Below, piece by piece: positions 12,401 to 25,582 of a stretch of 64,000 bases of DNA. Source of the DNA: Adineta ricciae (taxonomy: Eukaryota; Rotifera; Eurotatoria; Adinetida; Adinetidae); assembly GCA_905250025.1 (NCBI GenBank), contig CAJNOJ010000214.1:116536-180535 (forward strand). The letters are read 5' to 3'. A program made the translations under genes and the position numbers. Numbering within the stretch: the first letter of the stretch is position 1; each line of letters opens with the position of its first letter. The notes under the pieces are model-generated. The model searched no databases. It saw nothing but the letters and a program-made list of their open reading frames with translations, and had not been told where the DNA came from.

Positions 12401-15400
12401 CGTGTGTCGGCAAAACATTTAAGCTTACTGCTGGATTCGGGGCAGTAGTTGTTGTCGTCGCAGTTGCACCTAATTGACGAAATCGTGAAAAAGCACCTGA
12501 ACTCAATTGATTGTCAGCATGATGAACAAGTAATGGATGTAACGCTGGAACACTCATTGGTGGTGGAGGAAGAGCAGGATCAGCTAAAAGGAAACATTAG
12601 ATTATGTTGTATGGCTTGTTGCCATTGGCGAAGAGAAAACTAACTAGTATCATTGATGCCATGTAATGATGGGAAACCAGTTGCACGAATTCGTACACCT
12701 TGAAGATTAGAGATTAAAATCGGATCAATATCAGTTGGTGACATAAGATTATTACGAATTTCAGACAGAACTTCTTCGTCGAATTCCATTTCGTGAACGT
12801 AATCTGCTATGTCACCATCTTCATCTTCAAATTCGGTACTTTCATCTTCATCATCTTCGTCCTCGTCCTCTTCTTCTTCATCCTGCCAAGCGTTAGCGGC
12901 ATCCATGTCACTAGAAAAAGCAAAGAAGATATCGATTCGGATCCTCAGCTAGTATCATTGAAAAACGTTATTACTTGGCAATCATTTCTTCGATATCGGC
13001 AGCATTGGCATCATCATCACCAGCAAAATCATCTTCATCATCATCTTGTTCTTCGTCATCTTCTTCTTCGTCCTCATCTTCATCTTCATCATCATCATCC
13101 TCTTCTTCTTGATTATTGTCATTGTTATTCGCTGTTTCAGCATTGGCATGACCACATGTTTCATTTGTTTGATCATTTCTATCATTATCACCAGCTAAAT
13201 GTTCGTCGGTTGATTGGCTCGATGCTGTTTCAATATGTATATCAATAGTTGGTCCTTCGGTTTCGTCTAGTTCATCTCCCGTATGTGTTTCATCACTATC
13301 ACTATTATCACTTTCATCATCAAGCTCATCATCATGTGGTTCGCCGGCTGCTATTGGCCCTGAACAGGAACGATCAATGGAGTTCTTCTCATCATTTTCT
13401 TGAAACTTACCAGTCAAACGAACATCTCCTTCCTCTTCACTAGTAATATCTTCATCATCGTCACTGTAACTGTAAGAAAAATCAAACAAATAGCCAAGTA
13501 TTTGATGTCATGACCGAAAGCTAACTTACCGATGTTGTGGATCACGATCATTACCATTGGCACTGTCCATATCAATATCTTCATCTGGACTATCGGTTTC
13601 TTCGGCATCGTCTTCATCATCTTGACCATCACTAGTTGCTGTCGAACTTGAAGTTGTTTCTGAAAGAACCAAAAAGAAAATAAAGTCAATCTCCTTCCTT
13701 TTCTCTACACAAATCATACCGTGCTCATGGGTATCATCAAGTGGATGTGCAACATCGAATTCCACGTTAATTGTACCAACAGCTTCATCATCGTCGTCGT
13801 CGTCTTCATCCTCAATACTCTCCCCATCGTCGTCATCATCATCATCGTCTCCATCACATTCATCTTCATCGGTCGATGAGGGCGCGGCTCCGCGAATATT
13901 TCGCTCGAAGATATCAACATCTTGTGGTAAACCGGCCACTGGCTCCATATCAGTTGCATTCATGAGTTCTTCTTGGCTAATACTCAATAAAACTTGGCTG
14001 GCAGAATTCAATGAAGTGTTATTATTGTTTGGATTTGCATTATCCATTGAAGATCGATTTTCATTGTGAGACGAAGTAAGACTTGAATTATGTGCTGTCT
14101 GCTGTTCAGGCAATTGTGATGCGTCTGCCGTCGCTCTTATTGCTTGATCTGGATTTGTAGTCGTTGTCTGATTTGGTGTTGAGGTAGATGCAGCATCGGA
14201 TGCTGTTGTTGATGTTGCTGTTGTTGTTGTTGTTGATGTTGCTGATGGAACAGTTGAAGCATCCGTTTGATTTGTGGACGTCGCTGCTGGATGCCGCGTT
14301 GCGTGTGGACGAGCAGAAGCTGGAACATGTAACGATGTTGCAAGATTGATGTTTCGTGATAAAGTTTCCATCGGTTTAAGAACTGCGTTAACCGTATCGG
14401 CTAATTTTGGACTTGATAACTCTATACTATGTATCATTTTTGCTAGATCATTGATGAGACCACGTTTGTACATAATTTTAACCATGTTGTTGATGATGGA
14501 TTGCGATAAACGATGTTGTCCTTGTTGTGGTGCGGATGTATTCGGTGCTGGACATGATTCAATCATCGTATTGATAATATTTGCTAATGCTTGTAATCTC
14601 AGATGTTTTTCATCACATTCAGGTAAAACCAAGATCTTATTCAATGACATTTTGACTTCGTTGACTAAATTCATTTGTGATTCTAAGCAATGATTGCAAG
14701 CAGCCATTGCAACAAGAAATAGACGACATAGCGCTGGAATGTCTTTATCGTAATCAATCTGTTGATTGTTTGTGCCAGGTAACAAATGATCAAGAATGAA
14801 TGAGAGTGCTGAACATGATTGATTATCGGACAGTGTAAATGTTTTGGTCGAAACAAGTTTGGCCACGTTAGCATAAGAGCGGATCAATTCAGCAAGTATA
14901 CGTAAAACAGTTGATTTCGATAATAAACGTTTCGGAGTAGCATCGTCATTTGTTAATAAGAAATCAAGTAGATCTACTAGTAGACGTTCAGCTAGTCCTC
15001 CGGCTGAGTCGTGCGATGCTGTTGTTGAATTAGGTCGAGCGACACGATGTTGAGAACTATGCTCTGTTGTCGATGTAGTATTGCCAATGGTAGTGTTAGA
15101 TGCAGTAGCAGTGGTTGCTGTAGTTTGGCTGGTGGCTGGTCGTGCTTGTAATATCAATGGTCCCTTGTGTAGATTTCCATGGGAGTAATGATCATCTTCC
15201 GTGCTGAATGGATTCGTATATCGACTGATTGAGCCTGGCAGACGGCCAGCTGATGGTGGTAACAATTGTAAAACATTGGATGCAACATCTAGAAAAATAT
15301 CTGGTGAACGAGTCATTGCAGGACCGAGTATGCGCAAAATAACATTTAGTTCATGAGAACCAGGACAGCCAGGTTGAACGCCAATGGATCCACCATGGTT

Positions 15401-18400
15401 GCCAGTTAGTGCTTGTCGGATAGCTTTTTCCATTGCTAAACGCAAATTACTATCGTCTTCCATGACGTGACGAAAAATCAGTGTAATTAACGATGCACAG
15501 CCTTGAAAAGCAGATGTTTGAGTTAAACTTAATATTGCTTGGATGCCACCTGACTGAGCAAATTGTCGAGCGTATTTATAATCACGTGTTAAACGTAATA
15601 TTAGACGTAATAATGCATGAATAGCATCGGGATCTACTGGCATGCGAATTAGGTACACACAATCACTGGTTAATATCAATGCATGTTCATCAGCTAATGA
15701 TTCGATGATCGATACATTTGTATCCATTTGTTGTTCGGTATCCATAGATTCGACTTTTTTGCTTTTAGTCGATGTGATTGCAACTCCTTGTCCAGGTTGT
15801 TCATGATGATGATCATCATCGTCGTGATCATCATCATCGTCATCGTCGTCACTTGTATCCGAAGCTGACAGGACAGATGATAACTTTGGCGGTACCAGGG
15901 GAGCTTGTGTTGATCCATCTGCATTTGTTTTCGTCGATGGTTTTACAAAGGTTAACATAATCGGTCGCTTATTATGTGTTTCTTCATTCGTTTGTAACAT
16001 TGTACTAAATTGTATGAGATAATTTCGACGTTGAATAAGAATTTTACACGATGGTTCACCATTAGCGTAAGCATCATCGATTTGTTTGTTCTGCGCGATC
16101 GGATAATTAGTCCATCGGACAGTTCGTTCGTCGAACCATTGCCATACGCGTGTACAATCTCGATAGTTTTCATTGATAATAGCGCGACGTTTCGATGCCA
16201 ACGAGACTTTTTCATATAAATCGACAAATATAAATGCGGATGCCAACCATGCTGGTGTCTTCTTTTCATTTAATTTCGTTAGATAGTCTGTTGTACGATG
16301 AATTAATATGCAAAAATAATTGACTAATGAAAATCTTTCGACAACTCGTGCACATGGAAACGGCATTTCTTCAAATAATAACGACATTAATAATATTCGA
16401 CTGAATAGAACAGAATTTTGATGTTCATTGAGAAATACGGCTGTTGGCTGCTGGTTTTCGTCCGATGAATTCTTATCCAACAATTCAATCAGCGATAAGT
16501 AACTTGTTTTAATGTCATTGGCAATGATTTCTAAGAAATGATCACGCCATGCAATACCATTTCGGTGCATAGTTGTTACAACAAGCTCACACATTTTATA
16601 TACAGTGTCGGGTAGTATATCGAGAATTTTTAATCTGATTGAATCAGTAAATCGATCAACAGATTCTTTCGACAATGGTTCAATTTGGCCAGCGGCTTTT
16701 TGTTGATTCGTATTCTCCGCTGTTGCTGGTGCCGACGGTGCTGATTCTGTTGTTGACGTTGCGTTTGTTTCACTGCTGGCAATGTTATTATTATCTCTAG
16801 ATAGAGCAGCTAATGCTGCGACTGGATTGGCCAAAGCTGCTCCATCTACCTCTTGACCTAGTGATAAAAGTAAAGCACATGCCATATCAGCATCCATATC
16901 AGGAACATTACTTTGTGGTTGCGGTGCCACGATTGTTGGAGGATGACTAACGCAATAATCCACAGCTAGTTCGAGATTATTATTGGTTTGCATGAGGCCT
17001 TCGATGGCGTGTTCACGTGAAAAGCCCATAGATGTAATCGACTGAATATAGTCCTCATTCAATGGTGTCGCATTGTTTCCCTGTAAGCCCGATGAACCAG
17101 CAAGATCTGCGTCTATCGATGATGGCTGCTGTTGATTGACATCGTTGGATGAACTTGTGGATGCCAAAACTGCATTTGGTTGTTGTGGTTGTGGTTGTTG
17201 CTGTTGTTGTTGTTGTTGTTGTAATTGTTCTTCGTCTTGGAGCTTCTTTTGAATTTGCGATTCACCGCGTAAAATATGACAAAATATTGAGAGTATGCTG
17301 TCGATAATTTTTGTGGCATGATCTTTCAGTAGATACGGCTTGTCCCATAGAACTGAATATGAATTTGTTAGGATATGAAATGCGGATTTATGTGTTGCTG
17401 CTAAGTAATGTAACGGATTGAACGGTGTATAATGTGTTCCTTCTAATTGCGATTTTTTCGCAATCGAGTACGGAGATTCCAGAATCGATTTCACATTGAC
17501 CAAACGTAAGATAAGCATTAGTGCTGAATTAAGAAATTCTGTCGGTGATGCATCGTAGCTGTTGTTTAACTGAGAGAGCTGTTGATCATCAGTTGACTGA
17601 GATTGACGGTTGATTAAATTCAGCGTCCATTCGAGTGCCGAAAATAAAGCTTCTTGAGCTTTGGACGATTCAAACTGTTGTAACATTAACATGTATGGAC
17701 GACGACGTTCATCGAATAGCATTGGAGTGGCGAAACCTATTGTACATACGAAGAATGTTAAACGAAATTTTTCGATTTGACTTTCAGATAAATTGTTATT
17801 TGCTGGCAAATGGAACGAAAATCCGTCGCGTAAAACTTCGGTTAACGTCGATGTGACATATTTCGCTGATGCGGTTGGTGTGTAAGCAGTTGGTTGTTGA
17901 TTAAAACGTCTTGCATGTCGCATTTGTGACGTTGAACATTGTCGAACAAGTAAATTGTAAAGTTCGCCTAATGCTCGACCAAGTTTCGATGAAACACATA
18001 GTAGTGGTTTGATAGTTTTGATTCGTTGTTGAATGTTAGACGACAACTTTAGTTTCAATTTGGTGAAATCACTTGTATCCATCGAAATGATTTCATCAAC
18101 ATCGAATGTTCGAGCAGTTTCATTAGTTGTCAAGTCGTTCAACTGATTTGAGACGTTATGCAACGGTGAAATCGTATTTGTTAAATCATTAATCAATGGA
18201 AATAATTTCAATAAATCATTTTTGTTGAATTGTTGATCAATAAGATTCGTTTCTGAAGAACATAACGATAATAATATCGAACTTTCCCATATTAATGTCA
18301 AACATAGTTTATTTAAGTTTCTCAACACCCGTAAGCCAGTTTCCGTGCCCCAAAAACTAATTAAAATTCCACGAACATCCGTTTGACTTATTTTACATAA

Positions 18401-21400
18401 AGATATTAATAACGAGATATGAGAATGAACTACGGATAGTCGATGAAGCGTAGGAGTTAATGACGATTGATTAATTGCATCGATTGGATCAATCGGCGTT
18501 GATGATGAAACCGCACGAGCTAATTCTTCGATCAGTAGCGAACCGTCATACGTACGAGCGGAATAAAATTCTGTTAGTGAATTTAGTATATTGTCAAGGT
18601 TTGTTATAACCATTTCGATTAGTTTATTATCTTTGACAAGAAGTGTCAATGTTGATTTACACAATGCTGCAACACATTGACACGCTTGGCTTGATGGAAA
18701 ATCGATTGGTAAATTTCTCATTTGTAGAATGTCTAATAACGGTTTTAAACCGCCTAGTTTAACGAATTCTTTTCCATGATCATCGGTTGTATTGTTACTG
18801 ATAACACCTTCGACAAAACGCATTACATTCGTAATATAATCTAATAATGGAACGGCGATAGGTACTGATTCATCTTCAGATTTATTTTCACTTAATAGTG
18901 TTTGATTAAGAACAATAGGAACGTTTGCTATTGTTTCCGGTGAGGTTGACACTCCAGATGTAGTCGTCGTTGCTGCTGCTGCAGCCGCTGTTGGAGTTGT
19001 AGCCGTTGCTGTGATTATGCTTCCGCGTGGTGTTGTGGCTGTTGTTGTTGGTTGTGGTGGTGCTGATCGATTAGCTAGAGGTGCTTCGTCATTCGTTGCT
19101 TCGTCATCATCGTATTCATCATCGGACGAATTTCGATCATTTCCTGCCGTGTTCGCATTTGTTGTATTCGTTGTTCGCACTGTTCGATGTTGTGTGCGTA
19201 TTGTGTCAGTTAGCTTACTTGTTGTTGATGAGGAGGACGACGAATGTGGTTTTTGACAACAGTATTTTGGATTATTTCCGATTTCAACCAATTGTTCCAG
19301 TAAAGTTATAATGGATTTCATTGCTTCTGTACGTAAACTAACTTGATGTCTCATTAATTCATCGACTGCATTGCCAAGATTTGATGCCGTACCATAGACT
19401 GTGTCTGTGCCACGTCGTCGTCTCATGGCCGGTAGATATTCCGGTGAGAGAAGAACACGGAATAACTTATCGAATGGCTTATATTCCATGAAATTCTCTA
19501 GGCCACGTGTATTCAAACATAAAGAGCTGAAGATAGTCGGTAAAGATGATAGCACATCGCGAGCAGCTGGTACATCTTTTTTTAACAAGGCGTGCATTAA
19601 AACATCAGTTAGACCATTGTCTTGCAGAGATGATAGTTGCGAAGGTTCTTGAAAGATGAATAAGGTGACAACATCAGTTGCCAAATGAAATAACGATGGT
19701 CCGTAATATTCTGCATTGCTGATGATATGCTTAAGAGAATTCGGTAACGAACCATCCATGATATGACGTGTTGTGTCCGCCATTGTTGGTTCAGTGATGG
19801 CTTTTTTCAAATAATTTAAGATCGATTTAAGCAGTGCAGCACGTTGATGATAACATGTTAAACCTGGTATTGGACTTTGAGGAATCGATTCTTGATGTTC
19901 TTCGAAAAATTCACTTGTATCCATATCTTTACCTAAGTGTATAGTTGAATTCGCCGTTGTATTCGCTGTTGTTACCGACGGATGTTCGCCTGATATATCC
20001 GATTGAGCACCTGGAGATAAGGGTGGATGACTATCAAGATGTGCAGTCGGTGTACCCTGATTACGTTTAGGTATGCGAATGGTAAACGGTTGTTCTTTAC
20101 GACATTGAGTTATTTCATGCTGAAAATACAATGCAAGTTTTTCAAATCGAATATGAACGGAAAGAAAAACAAAAGATCTGTTTGTTTAACAAGTTGGTAA
20201 TGCTATTTATATATGAAGATGAGATATAAATTGCGACCGTTCTTGTTAGGTTTTACTCTTGCTCTCACATTGACACTTCTACTCACAGATAATCATAGAA
20301 ATGCTTCGATAGGAGCTTGTACATAAGACCTCATGCTTGACGCTGACTAGAACCAATCAACTAAATAAACTTACTTCTAAACGATTAATAAATGCTTGTA
20401 AACCATTGTTAGTTTGAAATGATGTCATATCTAATGATGTAATTAAATCAATCACTCGAACAGCACGTGTGACAAACTGAAATGAAAAGTTTCAGCAATT
20501 GATTTCAACGATCAACCAAATCTTTTTCGTTACCATAATAAAATCTTGAGATTCATCGTAGTAGTTCACGACTTTAACCAACGACTGCATGATACCACAG
20601 TTTACTAATGCGTCGCCACCTGTTTCATACGATGCCAGATGATAGAGAAATGAAAATAATGCTGTTGACAACGACTGTGGAAATCTTTCATTACTATCGT
20701 CTAATAACAAAGAATAACGTTCAGCTGAAAAGCCCCAAACGAGGAAAAGTAGCGAGATTTACCAGTTAATTTGTCGATACATTGTCGAACGAGAACTGGG
20801 AGAAATCCATGATAAGAATTTGCTTGTGTTGCTTCGATGATTTCTTGTAAACGTGGTGGATGTCTACACAGGACAATGCATAAAATCGAAAGATTGACCG
20901 TAATACGACTTACTTTGTCGTCCGCTCGAGATGAATTATTGATGTTAATGTCTTCAAAGCTGATGCTTTTATATCCTTCAAAAGACGAATCATTCATTCG
21001 AGTACACGTGGAATTTTCAACATACTGTCAATGTCGGATCGCGAACGTTCAATACTTCAACTAATTCCTCAATAAGTCCATCATAGAGAACATTACTTGC
21101 TTCTTGTATGGCTGCGGAATACACTGCAAGAAAAAAGTCCAATGTGTCAAAACATTCTTCATCGTATTTTTCTCGTCTTACCAAGTATGGATAAGGCTTG
21201 TAAGCGTGCTTGTATACACAGTAAGCGCTGTTCGAATGATGGAAATGAATACGCTAAACGAAGATGAGTAAATAGTTTGATTTGCTTGTCTTCTGGTAAA
21301 GTATGTTCAGCAAGTGCGAGTTCCATCACAGCAGCAGCATTAGGTCCAGCCAGATGAACATTTGGAATATCAATCTGTCTAGGAATTTGCTAGAAGAAGA

Positions 21401-22502
21401 AAAAAGATTTTGTTCATCAATGAATAATGAATTTCTCGTTATGCTGACCATTGTTGGACCGTTCGTCGATGACGCTTCCGATGAGACTGTATATGCAAAA
21501 TGTAGATTTGTGGCGTGTTCAGGAAAATCCTATGCATTTCACAGAAAACTAAATAGAAGAGTAAGAGAGACAGTACTTACTGCAGGATTGCGAAAGCTAC
21601 AGCAGCGAGCTAAATCGAAACCATTCTCTCGCCCACCCCAAGTCTGAAAAGTAAATGAAAACGAAAAATGATTCTCTTTCGAATCAAAAACCATCTTTCT
21701 TACTTCAGCTAGGAATATAAGCCGACCAATCAATGCTTGTTTTTTATCATGTTGAAGTCTTGTGATAAAATTCGAACGTTTACTGAATACATAGAGAAGT
21801 GAAAGAACACCAAGTACAATATGTACATCAGATGATTGTAATAACATGATTAAATATTCAATAGAGTTATATAAATGACGCGAATACGAATGTTCAATTA
21901 GCAATGCAGTAAAATGGAGAATGTCAAGTACTAAGATCTTTAACTAGAATTGACCAAAACGAAATTATGATCGAGTCGATACTCGGAAATTTTTAGCGTT
22001 ACTTCCGCATTTTCTGGTTTATCACAATTAAGCATCCATGTTCCAGTCTTTATACAAGCTTCTTCTAGAATTGAATCGAACAGATCCAATGCGTCGATCC
22101 AATGATAAAGTTCACACTAAATAGAAAGATTCGGTGTCAGACTCGGTGAGAAATATATCGCAATTCAACAAATAATTGCAAAAGAACAATGAAATTTCAA
22201 GACTAACTTTCTTAAACTAGAACAAAGTGAAATTTCAGTTTTCGAACGAATGTTCTCTTCGATCATTCATATGTGTGAACTCACTTTTCCGATATGCCAT
22301 ATGGTTATGGGTTTTAATAGTTCATGAAGTTCTTTTCGATCACAACTTTTTAATTTATCAATGAATAATTTACAATCAGCCGGCTGAGAAAATTTAAAAA
22401 AAACAAACAAGTAAATAAACAAAATAAACAAAAAAAATTTAAAAAAAAATCCCTTACCGGTTCCGGCAGATATTTTTTCAATTTCGATCGATCAATTTTC
22501 AT
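6466..22502 (-). CDS. HUWE1: HUWE1 giant HECT-type E3 ubiquitin ligase
   Basis: E3 ligase that ubiquitinates many nuclear and cytoplasmic proteins through a HECT thioester. It starts [10 protein letters not shown] at 22502, almost identical to human MKVDRTKLKK. In order: armadillo-like DUF908/DUF913 region (about 18-22 kb), a Gln run (about 17180-17225), UBA domain ([16 protein letters not shown], about 16930-17070), WWE domain ([16 protein letters not shown], about 15960-16190), acidic Asp/Glu runs (15800-15860, 13780-13860, 12800-13480), three UBM-like LPxxIR/LPEELR motifs (about 10590-11090), and the HECT domain at 6466-7750. The last exons read [21 protein letters not shown] and end ECAGFGFA. 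The catalytic Cys codon is split by an intron (bases 6623, 6622, then 6565). Most introns are 50-70 bp; one near 20130-20375 is longer. Length is similar to or slightly above the human 4374 residues by my estimate. All expected domains are present. Confidence 0.96.
17180..17226 (-). repeat. Poly-Gln-coding trinucleotide run in HUWE1
   Basis: A GTT/GCT-type run on the plus strand encodes about ten consecutive Gln followed by alternating Gln/Pro in a HUWE1 linker just before the UBA domain. Its length is likely to vary between alleles. Confidence 0.8.
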
Positions 22503-23553
22503 ATTTGTTAACAAAGATAAATAACAAAAAACATCTGAAACGAAACATACATATATACATATATATACGAACGTGAATTATTAAGAAAATGGCCTCCGTT
22601 ATTTCACGTGGATATACGGATACGTCTATCGACTATGGAAAGAAGAGAACGATATGACTATGAATCAGATAAGACTTTTACCTTCATCTTTCGAGAAAAA
22701 AACTACCCAGTGATCATGTTATATGTAGGAATTTTCATTATAAGTAAACAAAGAAGAAAAAAATTATTTATTTTTTTGTTTTTCTTTTGCAAATGATGTT
22801 TTATTTTAAAAAAGTCATCTTTTACCTTTTCAAGCTCCATCTATCATCGAATACTTATAGAGTTCAGTAATGATTGGATATGGTTGTTAATGTGACATGA
22901 CATACATCGGGTGAAAAGAAAAAGCCCTCTTGTCATAAAATCAAACCATGACATCCATAATAGAAAAGATTCGACCATAACATAATCAATTGAAAAAGTA
23001 ATCAAATATTTAGTCCAATCTTTTTGATACTTTGCTTCTTAAGATTGAAATGATCACTGAGTTAGATTCAGAGAACACATGTATGATCGAGTTGAAGAAA
23101 TTGCGAATCACTATATCAATCAGAAAAGTGTAATCAGCAGCTGAAATTGGTATACAAAATACAAACGCAAATAGGGATTAAACTTTTTCAATGTGAACAT
23201 CATTGGGTTCAACCGAAAACGTTCACATTAACATTAAGTAAAAGGTCATGTAGGAAAGGATCAAAGCTCACATAGTACGACCGGCAAGCGTTCAACGAGA
23301 TAGACTGACCATATTAGAGGAACATTCACTAGCAGGAATTTTACTGTAGTTCGTAAGTTCTGTTGCATTGGAATAAGGAGAAACAAGAAAATTATATCGT
23401 ATCTTTAATGAGGGAAAAGGCTTTCTGTACGTTCCGATAAACCTAACAAAAATAATCGTTTGACCTTAGAAGAATCGTACCGTGTGTCATCTCTTGTAAA
23501 ATACTCCGTTACAATCTATAACTTGGAACTGACGGCACTCAATCTTTTTTCAC

Positions 23554-23751
23554 CTAAAACTCATTCGACATTATCTCTCTCTCTCTCTCTCCTTGGATAT
23601 TATTGTTAATTGCATATGACCTCATGTCATATAATAATTTTCCTCCGTTATTAGCAACACGTAAAGATTTCAATACTGGTAATGATCGAACTATTCGAAT
23701 AAAGAATTCGTCATGTTTGAATGTATTAGCTTCTCGAATAGAATTGCACAC
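23554..23751 (-). pseudogene. Possible fragment of an F-box/LRR-type gene
   Basis: The minus-strand frame contains FKHDEFFIRIVRSLPVLKSL, reminiscent of a repeated segment I associate with the large F-box/LRR-like families of bdelloid rotifers. No F-box, start, or flanking coding sequence is seen on either side, so this would be a relic. The call rests on a short, remembered pattern and is weak; a chance frame of this length is also possible. Confidence 0.28.
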
Positions 23752-25353
23752 ACAGTTTTGTTACGAATATCTTCATTTGATTCCATGTATATTATATGAT
23801 TCGTAGTCAGAGAAGCACTAATGTAGACAGTCAATGGCTAAAGTTTATACATTTTACTAGCAATATCATGGTTAATAGAAGTATAACTCATAATTCTATT
23901 TTTACTTTTTAGCCGAAGATATAAGAGTAATTCAGCAATTTCATATCTTGTCTATTAAATTTCTCACAAATGTTAAATATCAAAGCACGCCTTTAGAACA
24001 GCATTATTCATGTCAGTTGACTATGCGATTCGCAAGACCAATTATACCGTTGTTACCAGTTAGCAAAAACTTGTTTTTGACGATATTGATGAAAGAGAAG
24101 AAGACTTATTGAAGATACATTAGAATTTGGTTTTCAACAAAATGTGTGCATTCAGTTTGTCATTGATATATTCATACACACATATTTTCTTGAGGTAAAA
24201 CTGTTAGATCATTCCTTTGCGCTCTTACGCACTACTTCTCATTATTTCATTATGCAGCAGTTGTTCTATATAATATGTACTACACTGAGACGTGTTCATT
24301 TATAGCTAGTATATTTCCGTCGTTGCCCTTGCGTATTTCATTATTCTTTGAAATAAAATTAATCTAACAAAAAACCAGCAGTGTGAATATTTTCAACGCT
24401 GCGCTTGTTTAGTAAAGTTTAAAATTCAAGACCAATTATTGTCACGATTACTTTTTCCTATGTCTATGTAAAAATGTGCCGTTTAAAATTTGTCCAGACG
24501 AACTTAATAATCTATGGGGAAGATATCGTTGCAGAATGTATATTGCATCTAGGAGTCATGTGTATTCATCCTTATTTCCTGTTGCTTGTATATAATCCAT
24601 AATATCGAAAAGTTCGACACTATTTTAAGTACTTATATAGATGTCGTAGCGAGGAGGTATATTGGTTAAGAAATTCACGAAAGGAATAATAGTACATTTT
24701 TACCCTTTAACAATACACCATTATGTACAGATCGATTTTATTGCCTTTTTTCTCTATGCAAAATATTGATCAGTTCAGATCTTTTCTATTCATCCCAAAC
24801 GTGAATGAGAACGAAGAAAAATCCAAATCATCAACTGATGTTCTTGAAAAAACGTAATATAAGAAAGTATGAAACAGATACGATGAATAAGGAATCGCAT
24901 GCCTAAAAATCAATAGATTTACACGATGCAAGTAAATTCACCCGAACCAATTAGAGGACTTGTTCGATCGAAATACAATTGAATGAGAATGATTGCTACC
25001 TTGAATATCCCTGCATGGACATTAGTAAAATTTTCTTCTTTCTGATTCACTAATTAAGATCGGACCATTCGCCGAATGATCCCGATGATGTAAGTGATTA
25101 AATACAGCTCCCATGGATGATATATGTATCACTTTGAGATCTCGTACTTTATCGTGCACACTTGTCAGACAAAAATCTGTTAATAATGACCAAACAGATC
25201 ATTTCACCGATTGGCTCATCTGTTACGTTATTTGATATTTTCATCTTTTAAGAAAGCCCCTGTATACATTTTTCTCTCTCCTTTTTCTATATACATATTC
25301 ATATATACTTAGACAAATAGAAATATTCTGCTTGTTTGAGTTGGAATGTACGG

Positions 25354-25357
25354 TTTC

Positions 25358-25388
<31 letters not shown>

Positions 25389-25408
25389 TCCTTCTTTCTT
25401 TTTTTTTC
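25354..25408 (+). repeat. (TTTC)n microsatellite
   Basis: About a dozen TTTC/CTTT units with small interruptions ending in a T-run, about 180 bp upstream of the TDG start codon. Confidence 0.9.
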
Positions 25409-25582
25409 TTCTTATTCTCTTTCGTTTATTTTCTTTCCTCTTGTCATCGAACACAATTGGCTATAATATATATAGTTCAATACATGTGTATCTCCACTTA
25501 GCGTTCACTTTATTGTCTGTATTTGTTTAGAGGTTTTTTTTCTTATGAACAAGAAAATTTGCCAATGAGGATATAATTTTCC

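Larger units (their letters stand above)
22503..25582. other. 3-kb divergent spacer between HUWE1 and TDG
   Basis: HUWE1 (minus) and TDG (plus) are transcribed away from each other, so both promoters should lie here. I see A/T-rich runs (22390-22450 and 22770-22810), a (CT)n run near 23574-23592, an F-box-like relic (23554-23751) and a TTTC microsatellite near the TDG end. No complete gene is visible. Confidence 0.6.

Noticed and set aside
12982-13248. Open frames rich in Met/Lys or His/Leu overlapping 13 kb on both strands
   Set aside because: They are shadows of the acid-coding (Asp/Glu) repeats of HUWE1 read in other frames.
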